Shown here piece by piece: positions 21,359 to 34,314 of a DNA stretch of 64,000 nucleotides. The notes under the pieces are model-generated. The model saw only the letters and a program-made list of their open reading frames with translations, was not told where the DNA came from and ran no database searches. A program made the position numbers and the translations under genes. Numbering within the stretch: position 1 is the first letter of the stretch; each line of letters begins with the position of its first letter. The stretch comes from Fennellomyces sp. T-0311. Its lineage: Eukaryota > Mucoromycota > Mucoromycetes > Mucorales > Lichtheimiaceae. The stretch lies in the NCBI GenBank assembly GCA_025266875.1, contig JALLLT010000034.1:62001-126000 (forward strand). Direction: 5' to 3'.

Positions 21359-24300
21359 ATGACAGAATTATTTCCGGTGAATGCTGGAAATGTACCGCCT
21401 CCGCCGCCTACTACAACTCCTCCTTTCCAACCAATTCCCACCCAATCCACCGTACCGAATGCCGCCGCCGGAATGCGGCGGAGAAAGCGCCAAGACCCAT
21501 CACGTCCTCCACAGAAAGTTGGTAATTTTATTCCCGAAGAAGAACGATCGTCATTGATGCCTTTTTATAGTTAAAGCTTGAGCGCATTCTTGGCCTGACA
21601 ACTGCCTCCTCAAATATCCTAGCAACTGCCGAATCGCAAGATCTGATCGCTTATGCAGCAGGTGCCGTGGTGGTGCTGTACAATCACAAGCGCAACAAAC
21701 AAGTCGGGTTTCTGTACCCACCCACAACCACATCTAGCACAAATAGCACAACAGCCAGCACGAACGCCGCACTGGCCGCAGCTGCAGCAACGTCTGGCGC
21801 AGCTGCTGTGGCAGCCAACAGTATGATGCTCGCGGGCGGATCGTTCATGACACCGTCTGGGCAAGACCTGTCAGCTGTTCAGAACGCTGCGTCTGAAAAG
21901 AAGAAAAAGACACCAGCAAGCACACGTGCCAAACCAATCAGCTGTCTGGCGTTTTCGCCCGACGGTAACTACCTGGCTGCAGGCGAGGTATATCATCCGC
22001 ATATAGAACATCCAGAAAGGGGGAGAAAAAGCTAACAAGCGGCCTATTTTAGATGGGGCATCAGCCACGAATCCTCATCTGGGACGTCAAAGCACGCGTG
22101 CTGCTGCATGAATGCCGCGGCCATAAGTTCGGTGTGCTTTCATTGGCATTCTCCCCCAATATGCGCTACCTGGTCTCAATCGGATTCCAGGTAAACACAA
22201 CCCCATTTATAGCCTGCGCATGCTCACGCTTCTGTATCTGTAGCACGACGGTTATTTGTACGTGTGGCACTGGCGCAAGGGGATCAAGTTGGCCGGCAAC
22301 AAGGTCACAAGCAAGGTGAATGCGCTGTCGTTCTCCAAGGACGGCACGTACTTTGTCACCGCTGGCTTGCGACACGTCAAATTCTGGTACTTTGATGCCC
22401 GGGGTCGCGTTCCGAAAAGGGTACGAGTGCGGTCGGGTGGGTTATCTGCCAAAACTTATGAGGTTGTTCCAGGGTAATCTATCTTCAAGGGAGACTCAGG
22501 TACTCGACGGACGGTCTGGTATTCTGGGTGCACTGCGTGAAAGCAACTTCGTCGCCGTGGGCTGCGATCGTGGAAAGACGGAGCACGTCTATTTCCTGAC
22601 AGACAGCGGCATTCTGTGCATGTTCAAGGAAGGCCGTGTCATTGATAAATGGGTGGATCTGCAGGTATGGGCAAGCAGCGCAATTTAAGTCATTGGCCGT
22701 TTGTGTGATCGAGCAAATATAGGTCCAAAGTGCATATTCCATCGCCATTTCCTCCAATTACGTTATCTGTGCATGCGCAGGCGGTATAATCAGGTTAGGC
22801 TGCACTCCTTAGCTCAGATGACCTTTTGACTGAATCGTTACACCAGACTGTTCGAGCCAGAAACATTAAAGTACTGCGGAATGCTTCCGAAGCCACATCC
22901 CCTCGGCACAGACATTGGAGCGATCACCTCACCTGACATGATTAAGCACGCCGATGAGAATACGTACTATCCTGATGTCATTGCTGTGACGTACGACGAG
23001 AACGCCGGTAAGGTCACGGCTGTTTATGCCGATCGCAGCCTGTTCTTGTGGGACATACGAGACTTGAAGAAGATCGGTAAATACCGAAGCTTTGTTTTCC
23101 ACAGTGACTGCGTGTGGGGCGTGGAGGTGCGTCAATTTAAGCTATGTCGTTGCTAACCGAACCACACATTAAACAATTGATTTGGTGTAGCCTTGTCCCA
23201 CCAGCGTCGATTCCAACTCGCTCATCCCGCCAAATTCGTTCGCAACACACTCAGCAGATGGCACAGTCCGTTTCTGGAATCTAGACAACTCCATCCATCC
23301 AAACTCGACATCATCCTCGTTCGTCGTGTCCCCGCGATCAACCCACTCCAATGTCAGCTCGCCAGCCTCTCCCATCAAATCCCCATTAGGAATACCGGTA
23401 TCGCCTAGCAGTAGCAGCAGTATAACGAGCTATCGACGAAACATCTACTCTCGCGAACTGGTCAAGATGCTCTATGTTGACGGCGATGCAGCGGAGTTCT
23501 CTAAGCTTCGCCGAGATGTTGGTATGGCTTTTTATTTAAGAATGGGAAATAGGAGAAACTGACGCATGACGACCAATAGAGTTTACTGATGATCAGTATC
23601 CTGACTTCGGAATCCGCTCCTTGAAGATGAGCAGCGACGGTAGACTCCTGGCTACCGGCGATCGCAATGGAAACCTTCGCGTGCACAGCATGGAAAGCTG
23701 GGAACAGATTACATATCAGGAAGCACATGACTCCGAAATCCTAGCAATGGATCTTACAAACCCCATCCAAAACGGTATATTCGTTTTTTAAGCGTATTAC
23801 GCCGATGCTGATATGACCGCTTTTGGTAGACATTCCATATATGATTGTCACTGCATCTCGCGATAGGTTATTACACGTCTTTGACATCAACAGCGGTTTC
23901 CAACTTGTTCAAACGTTGGATGATCACTCTTCGTCCATTACCGCCGTCAAATTTTCAAAGAACGCTAAACGTCTGATTAGCTGTGGCGCCGACAAGGGTG
24001 TTATTTTCCGCAACATCGAGTCGAACGAGAGTTATTACACCACATATCACAACTACTCTGGTCGTGGCACTGTGTTTGATATGTCACTCGACTTGAACGA
24101 TCGCTATGTTGCCACTGTAACCGGTGAACGACGTTTGTTTGTCTTCAGCATCGATTCTGGAAAGCCTGTGCGCGTTTGCAAACCCGAAACTATGGAAGAG
24201 AATGTCAGTGGCACCTCTGCTGAGAACTCAGGTGGCAGTCTCATCAACATTGATCTCGACCCATTCTCTGGCACATACGCAGTGACGAGTGGATCTGATA

Positions 24301-26822
24301 GGTCTTTGCGATTATTCGATCTCACCAATAGCGCGTGTATTGAGAAAGTTTGTGCTCATGCAGAACTTATCACGGCCGTCAAGTTTGTGCGAACTGGCCA
24401 CGATAATGTTCGCGTTGTCAGCACATGTTCGGATGGAACTATCTTTGTATGGAAAATCACAGAGGATATTGTGTGCAAGATGAAGGCTCGAGCATTTGAC
24501 AAGGATCCGAGAGCCCAACAGATGGTCATGAACTTGCGGACAGCGGAGGACATTGGAGAGGAGCATAAGCGAACTGCACTTCAGCTTCGAGCTAGTGGAC
24601 AGCCTGCACCTGGTCAAGCGGTAGGAGCAAACGGCAGGACTCGATTTCGGCGAGTCTCGACCGCTACAGCGGTAAGACCTACGCCTAGTATATCCCAAAT
24701 GGTGCGACAAGGGGAGCGCAGGACGTTCTCAACCATGTCGCCCGCCGAATCTAAATATGATGATTTGTATAAGAAGATTGCCATGTCACGACGCACAAAA
24801 GCCCAATCCGACCATCTCTCATCTCCTGAAAACAACAGTCCAACTTCCCCAGTATCAAAAGCAACCGATAAAAGAACTACAGCTGAGCGAAAACGTGACT
24901 CGACGGGTAGCAGCGGTCGAAGGACTCCTGAAGGCAAACTCGAAAGGTTATATAATGGCATCCCTACATCAGGCGCACGTGAGCGAGCGATTAGTCATGT
25001 ATCGAATATCTCTTCTCTGAATCGGTATTCGACCTCAAATGGCGAATCATCTCCACGCAGTACTGGCTTCAATCCATTGCGGCAGCGAGATACCAATCAC
25101 CTGCGCATGAATACAGTAATTCGACGTCAAATGTCGCGTGATGCTCTCAACAAACATCAGTCACAGCAGCTACAGGCGTCGTCTACGAATGCTGGAAGCA
25201 AGGAACGTCCACGTCCCCGAACAAATGATGGGGTCATCCGCCGCAAACGATCTGCTAATTTGAATGAACGACGAACAAGCATGGATGCTCCGTCCCTCGA
25301 TAAGCCTATTGCGGTAAAGGGGGCCGGTGGCCTAGCAACAATAACCAGAGCAACGTCACCTCCCGACGATGACGATCGTCATGACAGTGATTTGGACATA
25401 TCTATTACAGGAAGACCCGGCCATCAAGACGACGATGATGACGACGGTGAAGAGGCTGGTGATGAACGAGATGCAAATGACGATGATGACGACGATGATG
25501 ATGATGATGAGGAAGAGGAGGAAGAAGAGGTCATTTTCATCACATCACCTCCTGAACAAGACAATATCGGCAAACCATTCGAAGTAACCTCACATGACGA
25601 CATACATGATGACCCAGAAGCAATTAGCGCTAACGAAAAGTCGGCCCATCCGTCTGACGATGAAAAAAACCACACACCTGAAAAGCACCAAAGCGGTGAG
25701 GATACAACTGCCGATGATGACGAGGACGGATCAAGTGAAGACAACGCAGACGACGCTATTATTCAAGCTATCACATCCCGAGAACCACCGCGCATGACAC
25801 CATCACTGAGTCGCACAACATCCATGAGCGTTGCATCGCGCAAGGGCATGCATATTGATGCTTTTATCACTGCTGAGGACTTGGTGAAGGACCAGCATGA
25901 TCCCAACCATCATGACTACGAAAAAGAAGATAACAGGCAACCCTTCTCCCCCGTTAGCAGTAAAGAATCATCTGGTGGAATTTCACCTAGTGGTCGCGAT
26001 ACACCAGCTTTACGGGAGCTACAGAAAAAGCTAGAAAAGGCGAAAAAGAGACAGAGTTTTAGTGCACGCTATCTTTCATCACTGGGTGATCGGCGCGGCG
26101 GCGGACATCATCCGTCCCCTTCGTTCCACCGTGAGCCACTCGAAGGGATTCTGAAAAGCTTCACAGAGAATGCGGATAATGGACATTCCGTACCTGAACA
26201 ACCAACAATTCCTGTTGTGCCGCCAAGAATTGACACGAGCTCAACAGCTCTCAACACAAGTAACGAACCTGCTCCTCCTGACACTCCACCAGAGCAATCT
26301 GTACCTGAATCATCAATCGAGACAGCCCCGAAACAGTCTGTATCACCGCCCAAAACTCCCGAACAATCGACTGAAATTCAGTCTGCTGCACAAGAAATCC
26401 TATCTTCTGCTACCGGAGACCTTGGGCATGAAAGTTCGGTTTCCATGGAAAAGGTTTACAGTACAGACACGTGCGCGTCTTTTGATGCAAGTCATATCTT
26501 ATCCGATTTGGATGGTGCGATCATACTGCTCGACAGTGTGATTGATGCGTACACATCCGCTAAAGCGTCGGACTGTAATCGAGATTTTGTTGCAGCAGTC
26601 GAAGCCAAGCTAGGCGGTGTGGTGAACAAGATTACGCAATCAACACGATCATCCCCTGCACTGACACATAGCAGCAGCAGTGAGAACAACCATGAATCTT
26701 CTTCAGATGATTCACACGAACAGCAACAAGATCCCGCAACCTTTGCATTACTCGATAAATACTCAACACTCCTCATGCAAATGGTTGAAAAAAAGCTACT
26801 TTCTTCTAATCTTGCGCATTAA
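21359..26822 (+). CDS. Large WD40-repeat scaffold protein of the MAPKBP1/WDR62 type
   Basis: A long WD40 protein (about 1,450–1,500 residues) split into some nine small N-terminal exons and one very large last exon (about 23826–26822). After a Pro-rich start, the first WD repeat has the family opening [16 protein letters not shown], then [66 protein letters not shown]-type [21 protein letters not shown] and [18 protein letters not shown], giving two tandem propellers. The last 650 residues are low-complexity and disordered, with an Asp/Glu run of about 20 at 25480–25530 and many Ser/Pro sites. Animal relatives scaffold JNK signalling and spindle-pole assembly; a fungal role is not established here. 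An Ala-rich insertion (about 21770–21820) interrupts the first propeller. The first exon ends before an intron of about 53 bp (21518–21570). Confidence 0.88.
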
Positions 26823-28146
26823 TCTAATTTATACCACCTGTATTTAAATGTTTGCATTCTCATTTCTTCCTTTCATTGCTTAGTATGTTATAATAATATA
26901 TCACATTTGCAAAGCCGTCTCAGGCATATAGACAAACCAGCCGCCTATTTAATACAGTTACTTCTTGAATCCTGCAAATCAGATATGGCAGCTACAAATA
27001 AAGATTCTTCCAGGGAGTATGTACGTATTTTTTAATCCAAAGTCATCAGCTTATAGCTTATGCGCTGCACAGAAATTCTAAAGACTATTTGGATGCATGA
27101 TGCATATGCACCTTGCTAAGCATGAGCGGGCATAATTTCATTTTACTACGTACGGGGATAATACAAATATAGGTTTTCGTATACGGTATACTAATTAACA
27201 TACACTCTTATACGTCCAAAGGAAAACAAAGGAATAGGATACAAGGCACAGATGGTCTAACTATTAGCCTACTATTGTCAGCATATATTGCTATATACGA
27301 CACGTAAGTGCAATCGCATGACATGGAAGCATGGCATTCTAGCAACATCATATATTTCCGCATTTAGCGAGCAGCTTTTGTCATTCCCTGAGATTGTTGC
27401 CATCGGTATTGATTTCATCGTAGGCGTACCATATGGATAGATTCTAAGCTACATCAATGGCAGATAACATCATGAGTAGTACCAGTTCTTCCGTCCGTAC
27501 GTTTGTTAGCATAACGAATTAGATTTGGTAAAAGATACGAGTAAGGCCATAGTGCCTTGCATCAAATTGGATCTGTATCGAAAACTAAGGGGTAAAACGG
27601 AGATTGAGGAGAAAAATTGTTATACAATGGTAGGGATGTATACTAGTTTGCATGTACAGAAGATATTCTTTAGTCTTTTTCATGGACGGTATCATACTTT
27701 GAGTTATAAACCCACCCTCGTCCAGTCCAGAACCCAAAAGTTATTGTATCTGCTGTCAATATTCGGCAGGGCCTAGCCATTTTGGTTGCTATATTTAGCT
27801 GGTAAAACAGGCCCATTATCCTGATGCTGTCACTTATTTATGTAAAAAAAAAAAGAGTTCAGTGCACAATGAGAAAATCATGCTCTACGTGAGTTTAATG
27901 AATAATGGGTGCTTGTTTATTTTTTTTTACAAAAGCCCAATCGATAGGCGTTCACGGTGCGTACGTAATATCAAAAGTATCTTGAAAAGAGAACCTGTTC
28001 TGAATGATACGTATGTTATTAGTTGCTTGAAAAAGATATAATGAAAATTTGGTAGATTTTCTGACGACAAGTAAAATCATATATATATCGACATGCAAAA
28101 TTTTCTTTCAATCCCCTCTTTCTTTCTTGCTCGAATACACAGAAAA
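26823..28146. other. Intergenic region between the WD40 gene and the chitinase
   Basis: AT-rich sequence with short open frames only. I see no gene, RNA or repeat I can support. Confidence 0.5.
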
Positions 28147-29781
28147 ATGCATTGCTTTTTCTCAATACTGGTACTCTCTATTGCTGTTATTACCACAGCT
28201 CTTGGTGATCTTCTTGTGACGAGTCATGGGAACATATCCGCGTGCACTCTACCGCACAAGCTTACTGCCTACGTCGTTGATTGGGTTTGTGATGATATTT
28301 TTAAATATTTCGAGCTCTTTTGTCTAACATAATATCCAGGATCTTCCCAAATCGATCCCTTGGGATAAGCTTGACTACATTAACTATGCATTCGGTGTAC
28401 CTAACCAACATGGCCAGCTGACGCTATTCGATCCAGATCAGCTAAGATCACGTATGTGATGGAATTTTTCATACTATTACTGCTTCTAGCAATTGCAACT
28501 GTTCTGAGAAAGTAATATATAGTTGTCAACGATGCACACAGCCACAGCAAAGGAGTAAGCCTAAGCGTTGGCGGGTAACTATTTGGATGCGGAAAATAAA
28601 TGTACAGTTACTCACAAAACCCTCAATGTATATAGATGGACCGGATCAGTGTATTTCAGTTTGCTCGTCCGTACCCAGGAGTCACGTGAGTCATTTGCTA
28701 ATATACTCGTCAACGCCTGCGAAGAGTACAATTTGGATGGAATCGACATTGATTGGGGTATGGTAATTTTTGTTCGGGAAAAGCACACTCTTACTCTCCT
28801 ACATATTTTTTAGAGTATCCAAACAGCCCAGATGGTGTCTCGTGTAACAAAAAGTAAGCAAGTGACCACATATATTTTCTCATCAACTAATATAAACTTT
28901 AGCCATCCTGAAGACACATCCAACTTCCTCAAGTTCATTCAATTGCTCAGATCCAAGCTTGATACCAAATTCACGACTCGTAAATGGCTTACGGGAGCTG
29001 TGGCGCCACTTGTTTTCAACGATGCCAAACAACAGCCTACAATGATATTAGATCCTGCTTGGTCAAGTGCATTCGACGCCTATTTGGTGATGGTAATATA
29101 ACTTGGCAATTTTCGCTTTAAAAGACTGCTAAAGGTAAAAGAAATAGGGCTACGATATGAATGGATATTGGAACGAATACACTGGCCCCAACGCACCGCT
29201 CTTTTACGGTGGGGTTAACCACGGCCCTAGTGTTGATCGAGCAATTCGTGCATGGGCCAAAGCAGGTGTACCGCGTGAGCGTTTGGTGATGGGAGTACCA
29301 TTCTTTGGCTACAGAACTAGAGTGACTCAGCCTGATGGCCAGTATACGACGATCGATCATAGCCATCCTCAAATTCAAGGCGACCGCTACGATAGCAAGG
29401 AAGGCGAACCATGTCCTTCCACCAATTATTCATTCTCGGGTGAAATGCAATGGCGCTCGATCCGAGCTGAAGTGCTGCGAAACAGCAGCTGGAACATCAC
29501 GTGGGACGAGATAACAAAAACTTCGTATGCGTACAACGGCAACCAATACTTGAGCTTTGACGATCCAAAGTCGTTTCAAGCAAAGATTGACTATGTCAAG
29601 CGTTACAAGTTAGGAGGCATGATGTTATGGTCACTGGAAATGGTAATTGTTCTCTTTTTAATAGTCAGCATAACATACTCTAACTACATGTATTTTTTGA
29701 TATCCAATACAGGATGACAGCCAGCATACTCTTCTTGACGCACTTCAGACGATTTATGTCAACTCCACTACTACTTCGTGA
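28147..29781 (+). CDS. Secreted GH18 chitinase
   Basis: Endo-acting chitin hydrolase (about 390 residues) expected outside the cell. The start at 28147 gives a clear signal peptide (CFFSILVLSIAVITTALG); an in-frame ATG at 28093 would add 18 residues. About seven introns are needed. After splicing, the catalytic motif reads LDGIDIDWEYPNSPDG: the catalytic Glu codon is itself split by the intron ending near 28813. Other GH18 landmarks are KLDYINYAFG, SLSVGGWTGS, GYDMNGYW and the C-terminal GGMMLWSLEMDD. No chitin-binding module or GPI signal is seen. The last intron is 29643–29712. The 3' end overlaps a relic of a methyltransferase C-terminus on the other strand, and a degenerate copy of the last two exon ends lies 4.7 kb downstream. 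Confidence 0.9.
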
Positions 29782-29806
29782 TCAAATAAATTTTAAGGGA
29801 AGTTGG
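29771..29806 (-). pseudogene. Relic of a methyltransferase C-terminus, antisense to the chitinase 3' end
   Basis: The minus strand reads TSLKIYLITK followed by TAG. The intact methyltransferase ends TSLPPAEIYLITKQ-stop. The stop here corresponds to the final Gln codon there (CAG versus TAG). The match is short but lies at exactly the same place relative to the chitinase end as in the second copy at 34.46 kb. Confidence 0.55.
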
Positions 29807-30099
29807 TTCAACTATCTTTCGTGCCCATACAGAGACCTTTGCCTCTACTAAAAAAAAGATACATGAAATGTCCTTGTGTTGGGATCGTACATATGACACT
29901 GCTAGATTATCTATTGCTAATCAATATCCATAGTCTACATATGAATATAGAAGCATCATAATAAGCAGAGTTGAATACAGTACACATTTACTACTGGATC
30001 CTTCATTAGATTGCTATGCTCGGATATGAGCACAATTTAACTCGGTCTTATGATGCTGGCATCAGTACTCAGCCATTGTCAATTCTTATGATACAGCCA
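29807..30099. other. Intergenic region
   Basis: AT-rich; nothing recognisable beyond the short relic at its left edge. Confidence 0.45.
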
Positions 30100-30990
30100 T
30101 CAGTTTGTATGCGTTATTAAGGTTAAAGTACATAACTGATACAACTTCAAGTTATATCCTTCTATATAATCAATTCTATTGAAGACACTGTTAAATGCTT
30201 CCCTTAGACCTTGATTACCCACTGTAATTACGACATTAAGAAACTTAGCATAGTTATCGATTGCCCTATTTGCTCTTATGTGTAACATTGATCCGGCTTT
30301 ACCGACCGTGTAAGACAACTCCGTTAACTTGGTCTCAGATCTTCGGTCCCTTTGACAATATGACACAATCATATGAGATTCGGTGATAATATAGATCTTT
30401 GAGGCTATTACATAAGGCGTTCGTCTTCTCCGCCCTGACTCATCATCAGTACAATAGAGAGTAACCTTCTCAATAAAATAACGAATATATTGTGATCTCG
30501 CCATTCGAAAGGCTTTTCTCGTTAAGCGATACTACAATTAGACTTTCTAAGTACTTTACACCTCTGTTTCTATTACGTTTTGTAATAAAATAACTCCCTA
30601 GGTTTTCTCGACGAGCTAAAAAAAAAGTATTTAATTATATTTCATATGTTCATATTTTCTACTATATCTTTTAATCCAGCTACTGCGTTGACTAGCTCAA
30701 AAAGCCATTTGGTATGGCTTTACTTCTTCAAAAAAATATGATACTACATAATCAAGTAAATCCAATACTAGTTGAGCTCATAAACACATCGATAGTATTT
30801 CAATTGCTTTAACAAAAGACTTCTCTGAGTTGCTGGTTCAACTAGCTACTCGGACCTCTCCTTGATTTGTCTTTGCTTTCTCGATAATATATTATTATAC
30901 ATCAAGATGATAGAATCGATGGTGAGTCAATAAAAGTACTTCTAGTTAACCTTGTTTCTCTCTTCTATGATCCATCCGATGTATTGATAT
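30100..30990 (-). pseudogene. Decayed gene of unknown family
   Basis: The downstream part is an open frame of 134 residues (30100–30504) with natural-looking composition, ending NRIDYIEGYNLKLYQLCTL. Upstream on the same strand, protein-like stretches continue but are broken by stops and shifts: RRENLGSYFITKRNRNRG near 30590, LFELVNAVAGLKDIVENMNI near 30700, and AQLVLDLLDYVVSYFF near 30760. This looks like a once-longer gene that has decayed. I do not recognise the family and cannot exclude that the last 134 codons are still expressed. Confidence 0.4.
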
Positions 30991-32447
30991 ACTAAATGTA
31001 GTAGCGTATTTTGTCGAGAAAGCAAAGGTATATCTAATGGCTTTTATATCTAACCAAGCGAGCGAATATGTAAAAAGATGCCCTAAAAGTACACAAGAGC
31101 CTGCTTTGAACACACTCTCTGGCTCATTCAGTGCCTAAAGTAACTTAAAAAATAAGAGCAAATAATAGAAATGAGGATGAAAAATGAGTAGGAAGTTAAA
31201 CCTGAGGATTGTCCGGGAATAGCTGATGAGAATAAGGCGAAAAAGTGAGATTTGGAGGTATATCCAACCCAATTCATAAATTGGATCCATCTCTTAAATG
31301 CCCTAAACTCTGTGGTCAAACCCCACACTTTTGTAAAAGTTGTTTTCATACACTGTATCACAAAGTACCTATATTTCATGAAACATTTACTACCGCTTAT
31401 TTCTATTTTGCACGGCTACTTGAACAAAGTATCAATTTTTGAAGCGGTTGTGCCAAATTTTTGATAGTGAGGGTCAGGCCATCGAGCAATGAGGCGTACC
31501 GAATTTTTTGAAGCACTTTTAACTTTTCGGCGTGTATGTAATGTAAAATCTAACGTATGCCGTCCCGTTTCTATCGGAAAACCCTGTAAGCGAACTGGGT
31601 TCGCTTTCTACTGTTCAGTAAAATTCTTCTCAATAATATGCAGATTTCATCTTCGGTTTGCCAGGAGTATATTGCTGCTTGGGCTTAGTAAATATGCAAA
31701 TGCATATGCATATGCAGAAATCGAACATGCAGAATGCATGTTCTTTTGCTCGGGACATGTTTTTGCCATTAACGTATACATATATTTAGTCTCTATTTCA
31801 GAAATTAGTATACGGTAGTTAGTAATCGATTTTTATCGTTCCGCCAAGTTCCTTTTACACAAATATCAATAATATACATGGGGATTTTTTCCACGTTATC
31901 GCAGGAAGATATTATCGCGTGGGCTTAGTCATGTAGCACGCATAAGTGGCAGCTTTGCATTGTGGGTATAACATGCATAACGTTTGTGCTTCAATCCAGA
32001 TGTGCACACAATTTATGTAGATTTCAAATAAAATACGATCATTATAAGCTGCAAGCAAGCAATACATACACTCGTCGGTATTCATCTTCGGTTATTTAAA
32101 TAAAGTGAATACTAGTTTCCGTGTAGAACAATTCATATAAGCTTTTTCCAAGTTGCAATGTATACGACCAGTAGAGCATACAGACAGCATACTATTTTGG
32201 GTTTAGCCAGATACTTGTAAGTATTATAAAAGGTGGACATGTACTCTGCTCTTAGAAACTCAATTTCGCTTCATTCTCTCATTCTTAGAGAAATTACAGT
32301 GTGATCATTTGGTCCGTAAATATCTTTGCCGCACATAGTTTGTTTGAAGGTACATCCCACTACGATATCCATTATTCTGAGGTTGGCGATGTACCCAACG
32401 GGCTAATACTGAAGTATACTCAACAGACGACGAGGATAATAGACAAA
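30991..32447. other. AT-rich intergenic region upstream of the HET gene
   Basis: No gene is visible. A palindromic run of ATGCAT units lies at about 31692–31740. An open, ATG-less extension of the HET frame runs back to 32301. Confidence 0.45.
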
Positions 32448-34121
32448 ATGTACATCACCTATGATACCCACCAACATCTTGTTATACACACCACCGGACA
32501 ACTTGGACCATCCATTATTGCTGGCTCAAGCTATGCAAAAAAGCTTCAGCTAGACGAACGACTGGAGAATCCACACCGACGATCATCATTCAAGCCTACC
32601 AAGCTTGTCCGTACTGACGATATGCAAGTCGTGGCAGGGAACGATGCCAAGAATGATGAATATTGGGCGTTGTCGTATTCTTGGAACCAATCCGGTGATG
32701 TAGTTAAGAATGAAGGCGAACAAGAGTTCACGCTAGTTGATAGAGGCAAGCACGAGATAATTACTTACGGAAAAACTTGGACCACTCGCAAGGAACCTCG
32801 TCAAGGCAAAGCTGACCCAAGTACCAGAAACGTTCAGACTGTAAATTTCCAAAACCTCATTCAACGCATCTGCAAAGACTTTGGTATCCGATTTATTTGG
32901 TTCGACCAAATGTGCATTGATCAAAATGACGAAGTTCAAAAACGGCAAGAAATACAACAAATGCATCGCGTGTATCAATATGCTTATTGTACCATTGTTC
33001 TGATACCTGAATTTGACTTTACTGGAGCGAAGATGGACAGTTCGGACCTCGACATCGCCAACATTGACACTATCTTGACGTCGCAATGGAGTCAGCGTGC
33101 GTGGACTCTTGAGGAAGCGTACATGTCAAGGAAATTACTGTTTCTCGGCCGTAATGTGCACATGTGGTCATATTTTGCCGAAGATGCGGGCTTTTTAGAG
33201 CATATAGATCATTTTTTGTCCAGCATATGCAAGCCGTCGATGAAATGGAATGCAAGTACGGCCCTATGGTATGCACGTAAACGGATCAGCACAAAGCCAC
33301 ATGACAGAATGTTTGCGCTCGCGAACATGTTTCCGCATATCATCAAAAAAATCAATTTCAGTTACAAACAGCCCCTTCTTCCGCTCGCCATTCAATTTTA
33401 CGGACTTTTAGCCGAAAAGGACCTCTCAGTATTGTGCTTTGGCAAACCCATAAGCTCGGATACAGAAGAAGAACGAAAGCTTTTTCGCCGCGTCGAAGAT
33501 GATATGCTACCATCTTGGACAGGTATCAAAGGCACACATGTGTCACGAGGATTAGAAGGTGACAATCTATACCCTATGCCGTTCACGGATTACACCGTCG
33601 CTGAATCATCACTGCACCTGAAAAAGTGTCCTTGTGTACCAGCCACCATCAAAAGTGGGCAACTTATCAAGAGCGAGCAAGCTGACTGGTTGCTTAGGAG
33701 CCCTGCTAATTACTGGCATGAATTCTCGGACATCAAGTTAAGCTGCCGAAAGTCATTATTGTTTGTGGATACCTCTACAATAGAGCATAAAGAAGATTAC
33801 GATACTCATGCGGCTGCAAGGAAATTCAATCTGGAAACGACACATGTTCTCCCGTTGGATAATCGAGGACACTATATGCTCAATACGTTTTCATCACCAA
33901 CAGATCATGGAGGGTATCTTTCGCTTATTGAAGACTGTTCGGAATGTCTGATCCTTACAGGAATACGTTTCGTTCTCGAGGACGCACGTAGCGGTATTCT
34001 TGCTCATCCGGTTGTCACGAAGGAGGGGGATCATTACAAATCAATTGGTCTTTGCTTCTTGGTCCAATATAATTACGCCAATCGCCGTATAGAAACAAAG
34101 CAGACTATTATCATTAAATGA
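32448..34121 (+). CDS. HET-domain protein (heterokaryon-incompatibility type)
   Basis: About 557 residues without introns from the first ATG. The frame is open back to 32301, but that part has no ATG, so a spliced upstream exon is possible. The HET signature is clear: YWALSYSWNQSGD (residues about 72–84), IWFDQMCIDQND (about 148–159), then the RQEIQQMHRVYQYAYCTIVLI block and the typical RAWTLEEAYMSRKLLFLG and HDRMFALANMF. In ascomycetes such domains trigger cell death after fusion of unlike hyphae; they are distant relatives of TIR domains. Whether this protein does so is unknown. No C-terminal WD40 or NACHT module follows. The gene sits between two copies of a chitinase/methyltransferase junction, which suggests it arrived or was trapped in a rearrangement. 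Codon use looks ordinary. Confidence 0.85.
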   Translation: MYITYDTHQHLVIHTTGQLGPSIIAGSSYAKKLQLDERLENPHRRSSFKPTKLVRTDDMQVVAGNDAKNDEYWALSYSWNQSGDVVKNEGEQEFTLVDRGKHEIITYGKTWTTRKEPRQGKADPSTRNVQTVNFQNLIQRICKDFGIRFIWFDQMCIDQNDEVQKRQEIQQMHRVYQYAYCTIVLIPEFDFTGAKMDSSDLDIANIDTILTSQWSQRAWTLEEAYMSRKLLFLGRNVHMWSYFAEDAGFLEHIDHFLSSICKPSMKWNASTALWYARKRISTKPHDRMFALANMFPHIIKKINFSYKQPLLPLAIQFYGLLAEKDLSVLCFGKPISSDTEEERKLFRRVEDDMLPSWTGIKGTHVSRGLEGDNLYPMPFTDYTVAESSLHLKKCPCVPATIKSGQLIKSEQADWLLRSPANYWHEFSDIKLSCRKSLLFVDTSTIEHKEDYDTHAAARKFNLETTHVLPLDNRGHYMLNTFSSPTDHGGYLSLIEDCSECLILTGIRFVLEDARSGILAHPVVTKEGDHYKSIGLCFLVQYNYANRRIETKQTIIIK

Positions 34122-34314
34122 GTAAATCCTTTGTGATTGATGATTGCAGAATAAAGTGTTTTTCCAGAAAAATTGTTGTAGTACAATAATGGTATGTATC
34201 GATTTGTGTAATGTACGTAGTTTACGTCAACTTCAACTATGTACTGATTCTGGTGAAGCTGCTTTGGATTATGTAATATGTAGCAAAGCTGGTGAGTAGC
34301 TGCGTATGGTGCAA
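34122..34314. other. Short spacer after the HET gene
   Basis: About 190 bp with no recognisable coding sequence; similarity to the chitinase begins just after it. Confidence 0.4.

Noticed and set aside
25424..25744. Poly-serine minus-strand open frame
   Set aside because: It is the reverse complement of the Asp/Glu run of the WD40 protein.
32301..32447. Start of the HET gene at 32301
   Set aside because: The codon there is GTG; no ATG occurs before 32448. A spliced upstream exon is possible but not supported.
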